This document shows, piece after piece, positions 1-12,197 of a stretch of 64,000 bases of DNA. The position numbers and the translations under genes were made by a program. This DNA is from Cyathus striatus (Eukaryota > Basidiomycota > Agaricomycetes > Agaricales > Nidulariaceae): the NCBI GenBank assembly GCA_025738555.1, contig JAOVFP010000001.1, forward strand, positions 3,534,001 through 3,598,000, written 5' to 3'. The notes under the pieces were generated by a model. The model was not told the DNA's origin. It worked only from the letters and a program-made list of their open reading frames with translations, and ran no database searches. The first letter of the stretch is position 1, and every line of letters begins with the position of its first letter.

Positions 1-599
1 TCAAAGAATTTAATAAGCCCTCACTCGGCATCCACAACCATACTTCGCCATAACATGTCCTGTCATGCACGTCTTCCACCTTCCAGCCTACGGCCCGTAA
101 AATGACCAAGGCCCCTCCTCGACCTGCCTTCATGTGGTATCAAAACATCGGCTAGGTAAACCGAATCAGAAAGCCTTTATCTTTCGAAAGTCAAGACCAG
201 AGGTATCGACAAGCCACCCTTATACTGGCGAAGTGGAGTGACTGTAGGCATACGTGGTTGCAGAGGGATTTCTGGAATGGAGGAACGAGAGCCAGAGCCC
301 GAATGTGGAGGCTTTCGGGAAATCACGGTCTCGACTCTCTCGACTCTTTTAACCCCGCGATGTTTACCAACATGATTTTCCGTTTCCCGTTATTGCCAAA
401 CAATAACATACCAGAAACATACGACTCCCCAGACTCAGTGCCCGCTGGCAACTGCCCAGACCTAGTCGTCGCAGATTTGTCACGAATGGTCTTCGAACTT
501 TGAGCACGAAACTACAAGTACATTGTCATTCAGAATTGGTATGGTCACTAAAACTTAGTTCTGGTAGCATACAAAACACGATGCACCATTGTCAGTGCC
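1..599. other. No gene recognised at the left edge
   Basis: I see no coding exon here that matches a known family. It lies downstream of the alcohol oxidase gene that ends at 600 on the minus strand, so it probably holds that gene's 3' flank. The one moderately long open frame (258-503, plus) has no recognisable motif. Confidence 0.4.
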
Positions 600-3404
600 T
601 TAAGCAGTCGTCACGCCTTTAATTCCCAAGTCCTCTGCGATAATAACTGCAGATTTTTCGCCAATCGCAATTGCAGTGTTGTAAGTATTTGCGCCAACAT
701 TTCCGGGTGTGATACTACAGTCTGAAGGGTTGCTTAGCCATTCATGTTATTGGAAACGTGAATGCATTAACGTACCAGCAACCTTTAGATTTCGGACACC
801 GTAGACATTCAGTCTTTCATCCACCACACCCCCGCTCTCGCGGGGTTTCATGGCACAAGTACCGATCTACTTTATCCGTTAGAAAATTCATAGAGAATAA
901 ATTACATATAGGTTAAATCCTTACGGAGTGCCAGGTGGTTTCCACTTTGACAATATAGGTCAGTTACAATTTTTACATGGGAACAATGGGAACAAGTTAC
1001 CTGTCTTCCTGTGATATTCGTCGATTGCCTTATCATCCTCTGAAGTATATTTAATCTTTGCTGTGTTCATGTCTACTGGGCCGTCTGCGGGCTTGGACAC
1101 AGCCTCACTTTCAGTAGGGAACTCTGGATGACCAAGATCCAATTCGCCACGGTAAGCATTCATTCTCCTTGCTATTTCTCTCCCTTTCTTATATGCCCAT
1201 CGTAGGACTACCACATCTGCCATGCTATTTTATAGTTTTATCAGTGATAAACAGCCAAGAATACTAGAAATGTGCTCACTCTTCAAGGTAACCAGGCTTA
1301 AAGTCAAGTCTTCCATATGCATCCAGGCCTGAGGTTATATGCACATGCCCAGAGGCTACAGGATATCCCTATAGTTGGCGTGAGCATTCCATCAGGGTTG
1401 CTCGGTGAAAGTAACATCTCACTGTAAAGTAGCACATGCTGAAGTATTTGCCACGAGGAGTGTTGGGGTTTAAACCAACATAACTGCACATTACTCACGT
1501 TAACCAAAGCACAGGAGAGACTTGAGACTCAACATCACTTACGCTGTGAATGGTGCAAAAAGCATGACAGGCTTGTCAGGAGCGTTTGCAAAGTACGATT
1601 TCCACCTTTCCTCAAATTCGGGTCCCAATTCTTCCAGTTCACTCGCGGTAGGTCGAAGTTTAATCCCAGCATCAAGTGCACTTGGAGGTAAATAGCATAA
1701 GGCAAATAAATCAAAGTTGGAGCTCATTGAAGCAAGGCTTACTTGTGAGCCATCAAGCCTTTGCCTTCATTCTTCCATTGGGTTACGTATGCTTCATATC
1801 TTGAATTAGTATATTTGATTGTGGAATATATCCGGTGAATACATACGTTCAACTTCCTCTTCACTACCCCTAAATAAAGCATCCATTGTATCGGAATCCT
1901 CGGTGGCAAAATAAGGAGCAAATATAAGATTATGATCTAAACATATTCCAATAAGCAAAGGGAAACTTCGCGATCCAATATAAAATCGAGACGGACCCAT
2001 ATAGTTTTCTCCTACTCCAGGGAGGTCAACAAGTACTTGAATGTCATTCTTTTCCAGAATCGAACGAGCACCAATTCCGGACCTGCAAGACATAAGGAAG
2101 AGATTAAATACATCAAAATTTTAACAAGTACCTTTCAAGAATTGCTGGAGAGCCGAAGGCGCCCGCAGAGACAACAACTAAGCGTGAGGCACGAACAACG
2201 GATGTACGAGTTCTTCCGGTTCCATCGCCAACAATGTCATCGACATACTCAACTCCTACTGCTTTGTTTCCTCTATTGTGGTCGAACTGAGTAATAATGC
2301 TCTTCAAATAGAATTAAAATCGACGCACTCAAAGATAACTCTTACAACTCGTTTGCGGTCGAGGATGCGTAGATTGCCGTCCAATCGCTGATTGTAAATG
2401 TAATGATGGGGAGCATCTGACCTTCTTCCAGACTCTGCATCAATGTATCTGATTTTTATCAGAATACTAGTATAGAACGGAGATTGGTAGTATGCCTTAC
2501 CTTGCCCATCTCTGCAAAAAGCGAAGTCATATTTAGCAATCATCTAAGATCTAACGAATGTTGACGCGTACGCCATATTTATTGGTGGTCGTAAAGTCGT
2601 TAATGTCTTCCGCTAAGGTGCGCTCCTTGTCATACTGTACTGCAACCTCGAGGAACTGCTCAGCGACATTGACCTCCGACGCGGCCATAGAAGCCTTGAT
2701 CGGCCCGGAAGTTCCATGGGTGGAATTGAATATCTCGCTTTGGTACGTTTCGGCCTTGCATGGGGATATCAAGTTAGCCTCAGTAATAGTCTCTTGAAAG
2801 AGACGAAACACAATATACCTTCTTTAATAGGGGAATTAGCTCTTTGGAACCCCAACCCTTGTTCCCAAATACTGTTTCCCAATCATCATAATCTGAGGCG
2901 GCTGCTCGTGTGTAGACAGTAACTAAAAAACAAGCATTCAGCCCTTCATTATAGTTATAGGTAGTAAGGTACGATCAAAACACACAGTTTACACTTGAAC
3001 CACCCCCCAAGCATCTTCCAGATGGTACAATGACGGAGCGACCTGCAAGTGAATCGCTGGGCTGTGCTACATGAAATGTGAAGGTCTTTCCGGGAAGTGT
3101 AAGATTGCTGAAGTAACGCCCAGGCTGAACATGTTCTTGGAGTTCTTGAGTATGAGGGCCTGACTCAATGACCTGCGTCACGGTAATAGTTGTCCAGAAC
3201 GAAAAACGTTAAACGAAGGAAAATTTGACAATTACCAAAATCTTCAAAGAAGGATCAGCTTGTGCAAGCCGCCCTGCAGTGATACATGCGGCAGCTCCTC
3301 CTGAGATGTTGGATATTGTCAGAAATGTGTGCCAGAAAGAGTGTACGATGGGCACCTCCTGCAAAAATGATATCATATGTTTCGCTGTTGGTAGTTTCAC
3401 TCAT
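600..3404 (-). CDS. Alcohol (methanol) oxidase, GMC family AA3_3, copy 1
   Basis: FAD-dependent oxidase that turns short primary alcohols such as methanol into the aldehyde and H2O2. The ATG is at 3402-3404 and the stop at 600-602. The gene is split into many exons. The N-terminal FAD-binding stretch reads YDIIFAGGGAAACITAGRLA, with the first intron falling inside the glycine motif. The second GMC signature reads PSGRCLGGGSSVN (about 3000-3040). The interior has ASDYDDWE and SAGAFGSPAILER (about 2130-2165). The C-terminal catalytic pair sits in TTWHSLGTCAMKP and GNVGANTYNTA, at the positions known for yeast AOX1 (His567 and Asn616). All exons I followed are open, so I call it intact. It ends in -TTA, so it lacks the PTS1 tripeptide of yeast AOX. 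Known Agaricomycete homologues are also partly extracellular, so its location is open. Two more copies follow upstream on the same strand. Confidence 0.88.
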
Positions 3405-4125
3405 ATTCAAGCTTTTCAATATCACGTAGGGGATAAGATGTCGATGGTGCAGGAATCAGTGGGTAAGCTCCTCTGTCTTGATAAAGGACGATCCGACGGA
3501 TTTAAAATAGGATCATGTGGTAGAACTGAGCAGATGGAGTTTATTGAAATACAAGTCCATTTCCGTTCAGCATCTTTGTGGTAAGTTCCCAAGCGGTTGA
3601 CCATGTGAACGATTACACTAACCTGGCTAGATTGTTAGGACATGCTTCCTGCGTTCATATCGTAGATTTGCTTCATCTTCCATTGCTATATATTTAGTCG
3701 TAATATAGCTTGGAAGATCTGATAAGTAGTTATTCTCGAACACATTATCTTTCAAGAAGTATGATCACAGTTCGTTCGACCTGCTCGTCGTGAGTGTAGC
3801 GCTCAAAGCAATGCGCTGTTTCTCTTATGAGCTCTTCGGCGTCAGCTGAACGTCGCATAGCTCCTGAGTATTAATCTTTATTTATTTATAAGGCCATTAG
3901 CATGCATACTAAACTTGGAGCAATAAGCGCGGTACTTAGGGCTACTTGTCACTTCGATGTGGCAAATCAATTCTAATGCTGTGTGATGACTAGGGAAAAC
4001 ATTGGGAAGAATCTCCCATGCGAACCTATTTATCGGATTTATCTCAGCCGCAATGTCTCGCAGATAGAGAGCGTGTAAACGTGCAGATCATTGTAGTAAG
4101 TAATATTACAATAGTAGAGCATACT
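3405..4125. other. Spacer between alcohol oxidase copies 1 and 2
   Basis: About 720 bases between the 5' end of copy 1 and the stop of copy 2. It should hold the promoter of copy 1. I find no exon or RNA gene in it. Confidence 0.4.
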
Positions 4126-6853
4126 TCAATTGATTCGAATCCCCAGATCTTCAGCAATTATTAGCGCTGCTTTCTCTCCTACAGCGATAGCAGTATTGTA
4201 AGTGTTCGCTCCAACATTCCCAGGACATATGCTAAGATCTGTATGACAACGGATAAGTTTTTTAAGTCGATTAAAATAGACGAGGAAAACGATAAGCACC
4301 TGCAACCTTCAAATCTGATGTTCCATAGACGTTAAGGCGCGTATCTACAACCCCTCCTTGTGCCCGAGGTTTCATGGCGCAGGTTCCCATCTTACATTAG
4401 GGCTGTAGTCAGTGAAAAATCAAACAGAAGAAAGCAAGTAGCAGCTACCGAGTGCCATGTTGTCTCCACTGTGACAGGGTCAGTATACATATCAGCCTTG
4501 ATTAAAGATGCTAACCGTACTTACCCATTTTTCTGTGATACTCGTCAATAGCCTTATTATCGGCTGCCGTATAAGAGATTTCGGAGGATTGTATGTCCAC
4601 AGGCTTGTTTACAGCCTTCGCAGAGCCTTCGCTGCCTTGAGGAAAATGGGGATGGTCGATAGGTGATTCACCTCGGTAGGAATTCATACGACGAGCATAT
4701 TCACGACTTTTCTTGTACGTCCATCGCAGCACAGCCATATCTGCTGGACTGCACAGAAGATGAGCAACATAGGTAACATAAAAAATACTACAAACTCTTC
4801 AAGGTATCCGGCATGAAAGTCAAGTTTCCCATATGGATCCAGCCCAGAAGTAATATGAACGTGCCCTGCAAAAACGGGGTAGCACTTGATCGGAGATGGG
4901 CAGGTACACAAAAACAATGAAAGAGGGGACATACTATGAAATAACACATGTTGATATATTTACGGCGTGGTACAGCTGGATTTTTCCCGAGATATCTGAT
5001 AGGAGCTCTTAAAGGTGGAACTTTGATGAACGGCATGATTCACTTACGCTGTACATGCAAAGAGGATCATTACCGGCTTATCTGGCGCATCTCTGAAATG
5101 TGTGTTCCATCTCTCAGCAAACTCAGGTCCAAGTTCTTCCAACTCTTTTTCTGTGGGGCGTAGCTTCACTCCAGCATCGTAAGCGCTGTAATTAAAGAGG
5201 TCGGCAAGAGCGTGCTAAGTGTTCACCACTAAATTATGGAAGTACGTACTTGTGCGCCATTAGACCAGTGCCGTTCGATTTCCACTGATTCGCGTATGCT
5301 AATCAGGTAGTTGAGGATCTGGAAACTCTGAAAGACAGTCACGCACGTTCAATTTCTTCCTCTGACCCTCTAAATAGAACGTCCAGTGTATCTGCATCCT
5401 CGCTAACAAAATAGTGGGTAAAGTTGACATTGTGATCTATTGTACATCCCGCTAAATCTTACAAATCAAAATCAAAAGAATGTAAGACATACCCATGTAA
5501 TTTTGGCCTACGCCTGGAAGATTGACAACAACGGGGATGCTATTTTGCTCTAGTACTGCCTGTGCTCCGATGCCGGATCTTGGAATATATGTAAAAAGTA
5601 TTAGCATGAAAGACGCAGGTTGGACAAACCTTTCCAAAATTGCCGGAGATCCAAACGCTCCAGCGGATACCACCACCAAACGTGAAGCCTGGACAACAAA
5701 AGATTGCGATCTCCCTGTCTCATCTCCAATCGCATCACCGACATATTCTACGCCGACCGCACGAGTACCTCTGCCATTAAGGTCAGTACTGAGTAGATGC
5801 GCACGAAAACATCGCTGGTAAGTGCTACGTACTCAAAGATGATACGAACTACACGTGACCTATCCAAAATCTTTAGGTTATTAGTGTTTCGCAGGTTATA
5901 GATGTAGCCTTCAGCTGTGTCTGATCTTGTACCGGACTGCAGGTCTATATATCTGTTGATATTGAAAGCAATGTCACCGCCAATAGTGATATATAGTTTA
6001 CCTTGCCCATCTCTACGTCGGGTTAATAACGGGAAGGTTGTACGCAACATTGCAACGTACCCCATAGCTATTTGAGGCTGAAAAATCATTGACATCCTCA
6101 GCGTATTGACGCTCATGATCGTATTTCCGCATCACATCGATAAATTGCTCTGCCAGATTTATCTCTGTATCTGCAAGAGATACTTTGATTGGCCCTGAAA
6201 TTCCATGGGTAGAATTTTTGGTAGGTGATTGATATGACTCTGCCTTAAACAACGTTAATGATCTGAATAATTCAACAATTATTGACGCCACCTTTTGCAA
6301 AAGAGGGATGAGATCTCTAGAGCCCCACCCCGTGTTTCCGTATAAGTTCTCCCAATCATCGTAATCCGACGCTGCGGCGCGAGTATATGCGGTGACTGCT
6401 TCGATTAAATAGGCTTACGAAGGAAAGTCGTAGAATACTCACAGTTAACACCAGATCCACCTCCGACGCACCGTCCGGAAGCAACAACAATTGAGCGGCC
6501 TGCCACAGCCTTACTGGGTTTGGCAGTATGAAAGGTAAACATATGACCTTGGTTCCTTAAGTTGCTGAAGTAGCGGCCGGGCTGTGTATATTCTTGGAGT
6601 CCATGAGTATGGGGACCTGCTTCTAGGATCTTCGCAAGAGTTTTTTAAGTTTGTCAGGAAAGAGAGGACTATGAAAAACAAGTACCAGTATCTTCAATGT
6701 GGGGTTGGCAGCAGCAATGCGCCCCGCGGTGACGCAAGCAGCTGCACCCCCTAAGGTCGAAGGGATTCAGTAAAAGAGCATCATCGTATCCAACGCCTAC
6801 AAACCTCCGGCAAAGATAATATCAAACGTTTCTTGACTTGTGGAAGTAGCCAT
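4126..6853 (-). CDS. Alcohol (methanol) oxidase, GMC family AA3_3, copy 2
   Basis: Second tandem member, with the same predicted reaction as copy 1. The ATG is at 6851-6853 (protein starts MATSTSQETFDIIFAG) and the stop at 4126-4128 (ends DLGIRIN). Exons give the FAD motif GGAAACVTAGR, then LEAGPHTHGLQEYTQPGR, ASGRCVGGGSGVN, YTRAAASDYDDWENLYG, VSAGAFGSPAILER (about 5625-5680), SGIGAQAVLEQ, GHVHITSGLDPYGKLDF (about 4815-4865) and VETTWHS joined to GTCAMKPRAQGGVVD. The catalytic Asn lies in GNVGANTYNTAIAVGEK. I met no in-frame stop in the exons. It differs from copy 1 throughout, so this is an older duplication than the copy 1/copy 4 pair. There is no PTS1 end and no signal peptide. The glycine-motif intron and the later intron positions match copy 1. 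Confidence 0.88.
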
Positions 6854-7326
6854 CGTGGAAGCAGTCGAAGTTATAATGACCTATGAACGGTCGAGCCAAG
6901 GTAAAGATTCCCGCAGAATCGAGGATACAGACGATGATTAGTTATAGTGAAGCCTAGCGCACACGGAGTTAGCATCTAGTACCGCGATCAGCTCTGTAAC
7001 CTTCCGTAACTTACAGTTACATGCATTACGGCCGGCTGATAAGCGTCGTGGTTGATGTGGGTTCACATGCTACTCACACTGGCCTAACTTGGGGCTAACT
7101 TTAACTTTGTGAGTAGGGATGGTACAGTTATTACAAAAACCAGCCCCGACTTGACATATTGAGGCTTGTCCTGTTTCCTGCATTACTTGTCTGCATCTAC
7201 GTTCAATACAAATAGAAAGTTTGCCCACTTGAAGAAGTGAAGTTAGCGTACATCAATCAAACGGATCAGGGTAAATCAGAGTAAATTGCAAATCCTGATT
7301 GGATTGTGATCGTTCCCGCCATCATG
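6854..7326. other. Spacer between alcohol oxidase copies 2 and 3
   Basis: About 470 bases upstream of copy 2, the likely promoter of that gene. No exon was recognised. Confidence 0.4.
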
Positions 7327-9524
7327 CTAACGCTCAACCGTTTGAGCAGTAGTAGACAACTCATCCGATATAATACTCGCCGCTTTCTCGCCGACAACAA
7401 GCGCAGTGCTGTAAGTATTGGCACCAACGTTCTGGGGTGCGATGGTCATCTGATATTGAGCTTAGCGAGTCGACTGGATGGTAAAAGAAATCGAGTAGCA
7501 CGAACGTCATGATGGTCTAGTAAATTATCAGTTGGCAATAGACATCAGAGTTTACTCGCCTGCAACCTTTAATCCCTTGACTCCGTATACGTTTTAACTG
7601 GGAATCTATGACTCCGCCTTCCTGACGAGGCTTCATAGCACAAGTTCCAAGCTATAGGGAATTGTTTAGTAACTATTGAAACTGTCAAAATACAGCTAGT
7701 CAGCTAACTAAATGCCATCCCGTCCGTATTGATATAAATGTTTTCATAAGTCTGTCTACAGGTGATATATAAGCGTAGCTGCTTACCATATTTTCTAATG
7801 TATTGTTCGATCACCAGATCATCTTCCGTCGAGTATACAATATTGGGAGCATGAACGTCAACAGGGGTACGATCATGGCTCCACCTGGCTTCGCTCCCGT
7901 CTAGAAACACAGGATTTTCTGATACGTATCCTCCACAGTATATACCTAAACGCCTTTCAAATTCCCGAACACTCTTATATCCCCACTGAAGTACAGTTAC
8001 ATCCGTAGGACTACGAGAGCATAAACAGGTAAAGTGGTTGTCTGTCGAAAGAATACACACATATTTAAAAAGTCCGTATTAAAGTCATAGGGTGCATTAG
8101 CATCCTTGCTCGAGGAGATATGTACCAAACCTATGGATTCAGGGTAGTCCTAAGGCATATATTAGATACAAGAAATATAACCTGATACAAGGCATACTGT
8201 GTCGAAGGCCGCACTGAAATACTTGCGGGGTGTGGTATCGGCCCCTAGATAACTGCAGCAATGGAGTCAATAAGCTACAGCAGAGCACAAGAAAGGAAAT
8301 TACTTACGCAGAGCCAACACCTAGCCAAATAATTGGTTTATCGGAATCAGCAAAGAACGAATCCCATCGAGACTTAAAGGCCGCAGGTCCAAGGATTTCA
8401 AGGTCATACTTTGAAGTGCGCTTCTTAATCCCAGTATCGAATCCACTATGATAGCAGCATTAGGTTTAGGTATATCATGTTCCGAAGCCACATACTTACG
8501 AGCAATCAATCCCGTCCCCTTTTCGTAAAGCCTAGTTTGCTCTGCTCCCATTAGAATATCTTGGATAACAGCAAGGAGTGCTAGTCAGCTACATTTCTCC
8601 TCAACCTTGTCGCCTCGAAAAAGCGCATCCAGGGTGTCGGTATCGTCGCTGGCGAGGTAAGGACCGTTCATTGCATGATGGTCTTGGTGATTTTCTCCAG
8701 CACCTGGTAGATCAATTTTCAAATCTACTCCATGTTTTCCAGGATATCGAGTTGCCCGATACCAGAACTAAGTCAGAATAAAACCATCTGCGTGTAGACC
8801 TGTGGATAAACCTACCGCTCCAAAATAGCAGGAGAGCCGAAAGCCCCTGCAGATATAACCACAAGACGACTAGCCCGTGCGACAAATATGCTTCGATCAG
8901 ATTCCGGGTTCAATGTGGCATCGTTCACGTATTCAACACCAACAGCATGATCACCCCTGCAAAAGTAACAATCAGAATTGTGCATATCCAATGAGACATA
9001 CTCAAAAATGATCCTCTTGACTGCCTTTCCCGTTAAAATATGAAAGTTTTGATTGTTACTTTGGCTGTATATGAAATGATGCGGGACGTCAGACCGGCGG
9101 CCGGTTTCGGTGTCGATCCATCTGGACGAAAAGAAAGGGACTAAACCGTAAACCTCAGAAACGTTAAATATGTGACGGACTTAGGCCATCTCTACAGTGC
9201 CTTGTCACTTATACTACGCTTCATTTACTTGAATGTGCCCCGGCTTGTATATTCTCCTGCCTCTAATACCTCACATACAGCCGTTTTGACGTCAGGTTTT
9301 GTAGGCAAGAAGTAGGAGTATACCAGAATTTTCAGGCTTTTGTCTATCATAGCGAGACGACCTGCAGTAACACAGCCATTAGTCTCACCTAGAATACCGT
9401 GTTATCAGCTGCATCGATCGGGGATCTTCAAGGGTCTCATACCGCTAGCAATGATAATGTCATAGATAGCATCATGCTCCATTGTCGGGGATAGCGATAG
9501 CTGTAGCGAGGATGTACTATCCAT
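7327..9524 (-). pseudogene. Alcohol oxidase copy 3, internally deleted
   Basis: The first exon is readable from the ATG at 9522-9524 and contains AIYDIIIASG. A second exon gives GCVTAGRLAMIDKSLKIL. A third stretch reads VLEAGEYTSRGTFK and then hits a stop near 9225. The part that should follow, which holds the PSGRCxGGGSS signature and the DYDDWE region, is absent. The sequence jumps to the exon with TGRRSDVPHHFIY (about 9070-9120). Later exons down to NVGANTYSTALVVGEK (about 7390-7430) are still recognisable, and the frame ends at 7327-7329. The loss of roughly 150 central residues removes part of the FAD site, so I call it a pseudogene. It is the most diverged member of the array. Confidence 0.75.
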
Positions 9525-9818
9525 GACTTTTTATATTCACCAGGGAAGATCCGTGATAAGGAGATTATTAACCTTTGCGGCATTGGATGGGGAATTTAAC
9601 AGAATATGGACATGAGGCAGAAGCATAGATGATTGGAATGATGGTGGAAATGGTGCCGGGACAGAGATATGATGAGGGGGACGGAAATGGACTTACTTCG
9701 ACTACTTCTTAATGAACATGCGACAACGATAGGCGGATTATCAAAGGAAAGAATGAATTAGCACGTCTTGAATTTTAAGTGGTCATAATGTTACGATACA
9801 CTGTGTCATTTCTTTTGA

Positions 9819-11031
9819 TTAATTGGTGGTATCGTAGCTTTCAACTTTCTCGCTAGACTTTGCGCTTGCTTCCGCTTTTGGAGCTGATGGTGGAAGAGCG
9901 GTCGCCTTCCATCCTGCCCTGAAAGAAGCAACAGCAGCAATAGTACCGAAAAGCCCAACCCAAATCTTTAATAGCTCAGTCAGCATTTCACCATAACGTA
10001 TACATTTAGCACTTACATCATTCCTAAAGAGTCCTTTCTCTAAGGACCTGAGAAAAGAGAAAAGGCGTTGAGGTGAGACTAGCATAGATAAATGGATTAA
10101 ACAAGCTTACCAATGGATAGTCAATGGAAAGTTTCCAATGTTGGTAATAAGCTCCGACCAGTACGCGTCCCAGCGCTGGTTAAGCTCTTGCTTCTCTTCA
10201 GTGGTAAGGCCGGAGCCCTTAGCCTTCTTCAATGTGCGTTGGCGGAGCTGAAGTAGCTTCCTGTCCTCGCGGAGGTGGAAAAACTGGAGGACAACATAGA
10301 CCATCCAAAAGCGGCAGGACCACAATCCTAGCCAGTTGGCATCAAGCTTGATGGTCTTTCTCTTTGAGGAGAAGAGAGCCAGTGGATGTGGGATGCTTGC
10401 TGGGAGTATACCACTTGAGATGAGGTAGTACATATGCTCTAAGGGGTAGTAGGCGAGCATGGACCAGCCTTGCAGGCGCTCTGTGGTGAGCAGATTGCGG
10501 GTTGCTGGTGGGGTACGTTCTAGGTTGATTAGCCATTGGAAGATAGGGAGGAGACCTGTTATGAGTTTGATCAGCTAGATGTATTTTATAAGTAGATATC
10601 CGAGTGGATTTACCCCATATTCTCCATAGTGTACGAGACTCGCTGACAATGCTTCCCAGTTTTGCGTATCCCCCAGCAGCGCCACTGGTAGGTGTCTGTC
10701 TAAGACCCGCGCGATGCTGCAGACGCGCTCGGAGGTTTAATAAGGGTATAATCAGCTTCACAGCATATTGGATAACCTTCACGAAGATGTGGCGTTACTT
10801 CTAATTCGCGTAAAATGCTAGTTATACTGACCTGGAACAACTTGCTACAAGCAAAATGGTGATCAATCTCTTGTCGACAACTCGACATGTAAATACGCAC
10901 TCGCTGCCGCTCCATGTTCCTAAGAAGCGCACGAGGTGATCCAGGGTCTCGGAGGGTTTAGCCCGCGAGAAACATCCTAAGATAGCGTCATTCAACTTGG
11001 CAACAGTGACTGATTTTGAGGGGTGCGACAT
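9819..11031 (-). CDS. PEX11: Peroxisomal membrane elongation factor PEX11
   Basis: PEX11 shapes and elongates the peroxisome membrane during proliferation. The ATG is at 11029-11031 (MSHPSKSVTVAKLNDAILGC) and the stop at 9819-9821. Exon 1 (10901-11031) ends in GSGS-D. A 13-base micro-exon (10832-10844) supplies DKLFQ. Exon 3 starts at 10776 with VIQYAVKLIIPLLNLRARL. Further exons carry WGLLPIFQWLINLERTPP, LAYYPLEHMYYL (about 10415-10455), the conserved CRFWMVYVVLQFFHLRED, a basic linker, and a C-terminal hydrophobic helix WVGLFGTIAAVASFRAGW (about 9900-9960). This layout and the terminal membrane helix fit fungal PEX11. The next genes downstream on the same strand are alcohol oxidases, which are peroxisomal in methylotrophic yeasts; that link is suggestive only. 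Confidence 0.88.
10832..10844 (-). other. PEX11: 13-base micro-exon of PEX11
   Basis: Flanked by TTGTAG upstream and GTCAGT downstream on the minus strand. It joins the phase-2 end of exon 1 to exon 3 and restores the conserved DKLFQVIQYA stretch. Without it the reading frame is lost. Confidence 0.75.
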
Positions 11032-12197
11032 CTTAAACTTCACTGGCTGTTAGAAAATAGAGATAGCAAGTGTGAAGTTGCAATTGGACCAGCAGCAGTC
11101 AAGGTCATATTTAGCAAGTAAGCGAACAGCAGCTCGTGATTTCGCCTTCCCGAAGCTTCCGAAGTCCGAAGTATCAGTGTGAGAGCTGCTTAGGTAAGTG
11201 ACTGTACAGCACCAAATCTATAAAAGCCGCGCCTCAAGAGCTCTTGGAACCTTACGAACAATTTCTGTGGACACAAAAGTTCGGACTTGGTAACAGCTCT
11301 CCCGCCTCCTTGTCCGCGTTCCCGTCCCCTAGAGAGACCCTAGGTGCCTACGGGTGCTGGTTCTTGTCCTGCTCGAGTATTTCTTGTCTGATCGTTTCTG
11401 GCTTTCTTGGAGGCATCGCTTCGGCAGGTGCCCATGATGCGATGGGAGAAGTGGTAGAGGAATTATCGAGCCGGGATGGGATCTACATATCATACTTTTA
11501 ATTCTTCCGTTATTTTGTAATGTGATGTCCTTTCTACCCATTTCATCCGCTTACATTGCGATGCTAATAAACTATTCCATTGATTCTATTCTCACCGCGT
11601 GTTTTACCAATTTACCAAAAACGAAAGCGACCTTCATGTTGAACTCCATGAGCCATATCAATCCGATGCCTCGGCTGTGATTTTGTATCGGTGTTTTTAT
11701 TGCAACTTAGAGGGTTGTGCAGTCATCGGGGTTGGTGGGATGCATGCTCCTCGTGAAGACATCGTTGATGTTGACAACCGTCCTCCTGATCAACTGCGAC
11801 TCACGAATTGACGCAACTCCTCTCCACTATTCTGACTTTTATCCTCTTTATAGGTTGTTTACCCACTGCCGGACCGCGAATAGCACCACTGTCAACGAAT
11901 ATTTTTAAATTGCGTGCGCTAACATGATATTCTTAGCACTTTGCGACGACTTAGTGCTGATGGTTATACGGATCTCAAGTATTCACGCAATTCGGGTATC
12001 GTCTTGAAGGATCATGTTGCCTCGAGTGGTCTCACGGAGAACCGAATGAAAGTTTCAATGTTATGTCCGTCGACCATGTGAGCATTGCAAATGTTATGTT
12101 TTCGAGGACAACATCGGCAGTTTTATTGTACGAATGATATAACTAGCTGCACGCGAGCAGCGAAAAGTCATCAAGATATATCTAAACCTCGAGAAAA
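11032..12197. other. Divergent intergenic region between PEX11 and a GH10 gene
   Basis: About 1.17 kb that should hold the promoters of PEX11 (minus) and the GH10 xylanase (plus). Short open frames at 11244-11501 and 11599-11811 have no motif I know. No RNA gene was seen. Confidence 0.4.

Noticed and set aside
960..3400. Many short separate open frames that could be read as small genes
   Set aside because: They join through normal introns into one alcohol oxidase, and homologous exons recur in copies 2, 3 and 4.
3225..3584. 119-codon plus-strand frame
   Set aside because: It lies partly antisense to the first exons of alcohol oxidase copy 1 and has no motif.
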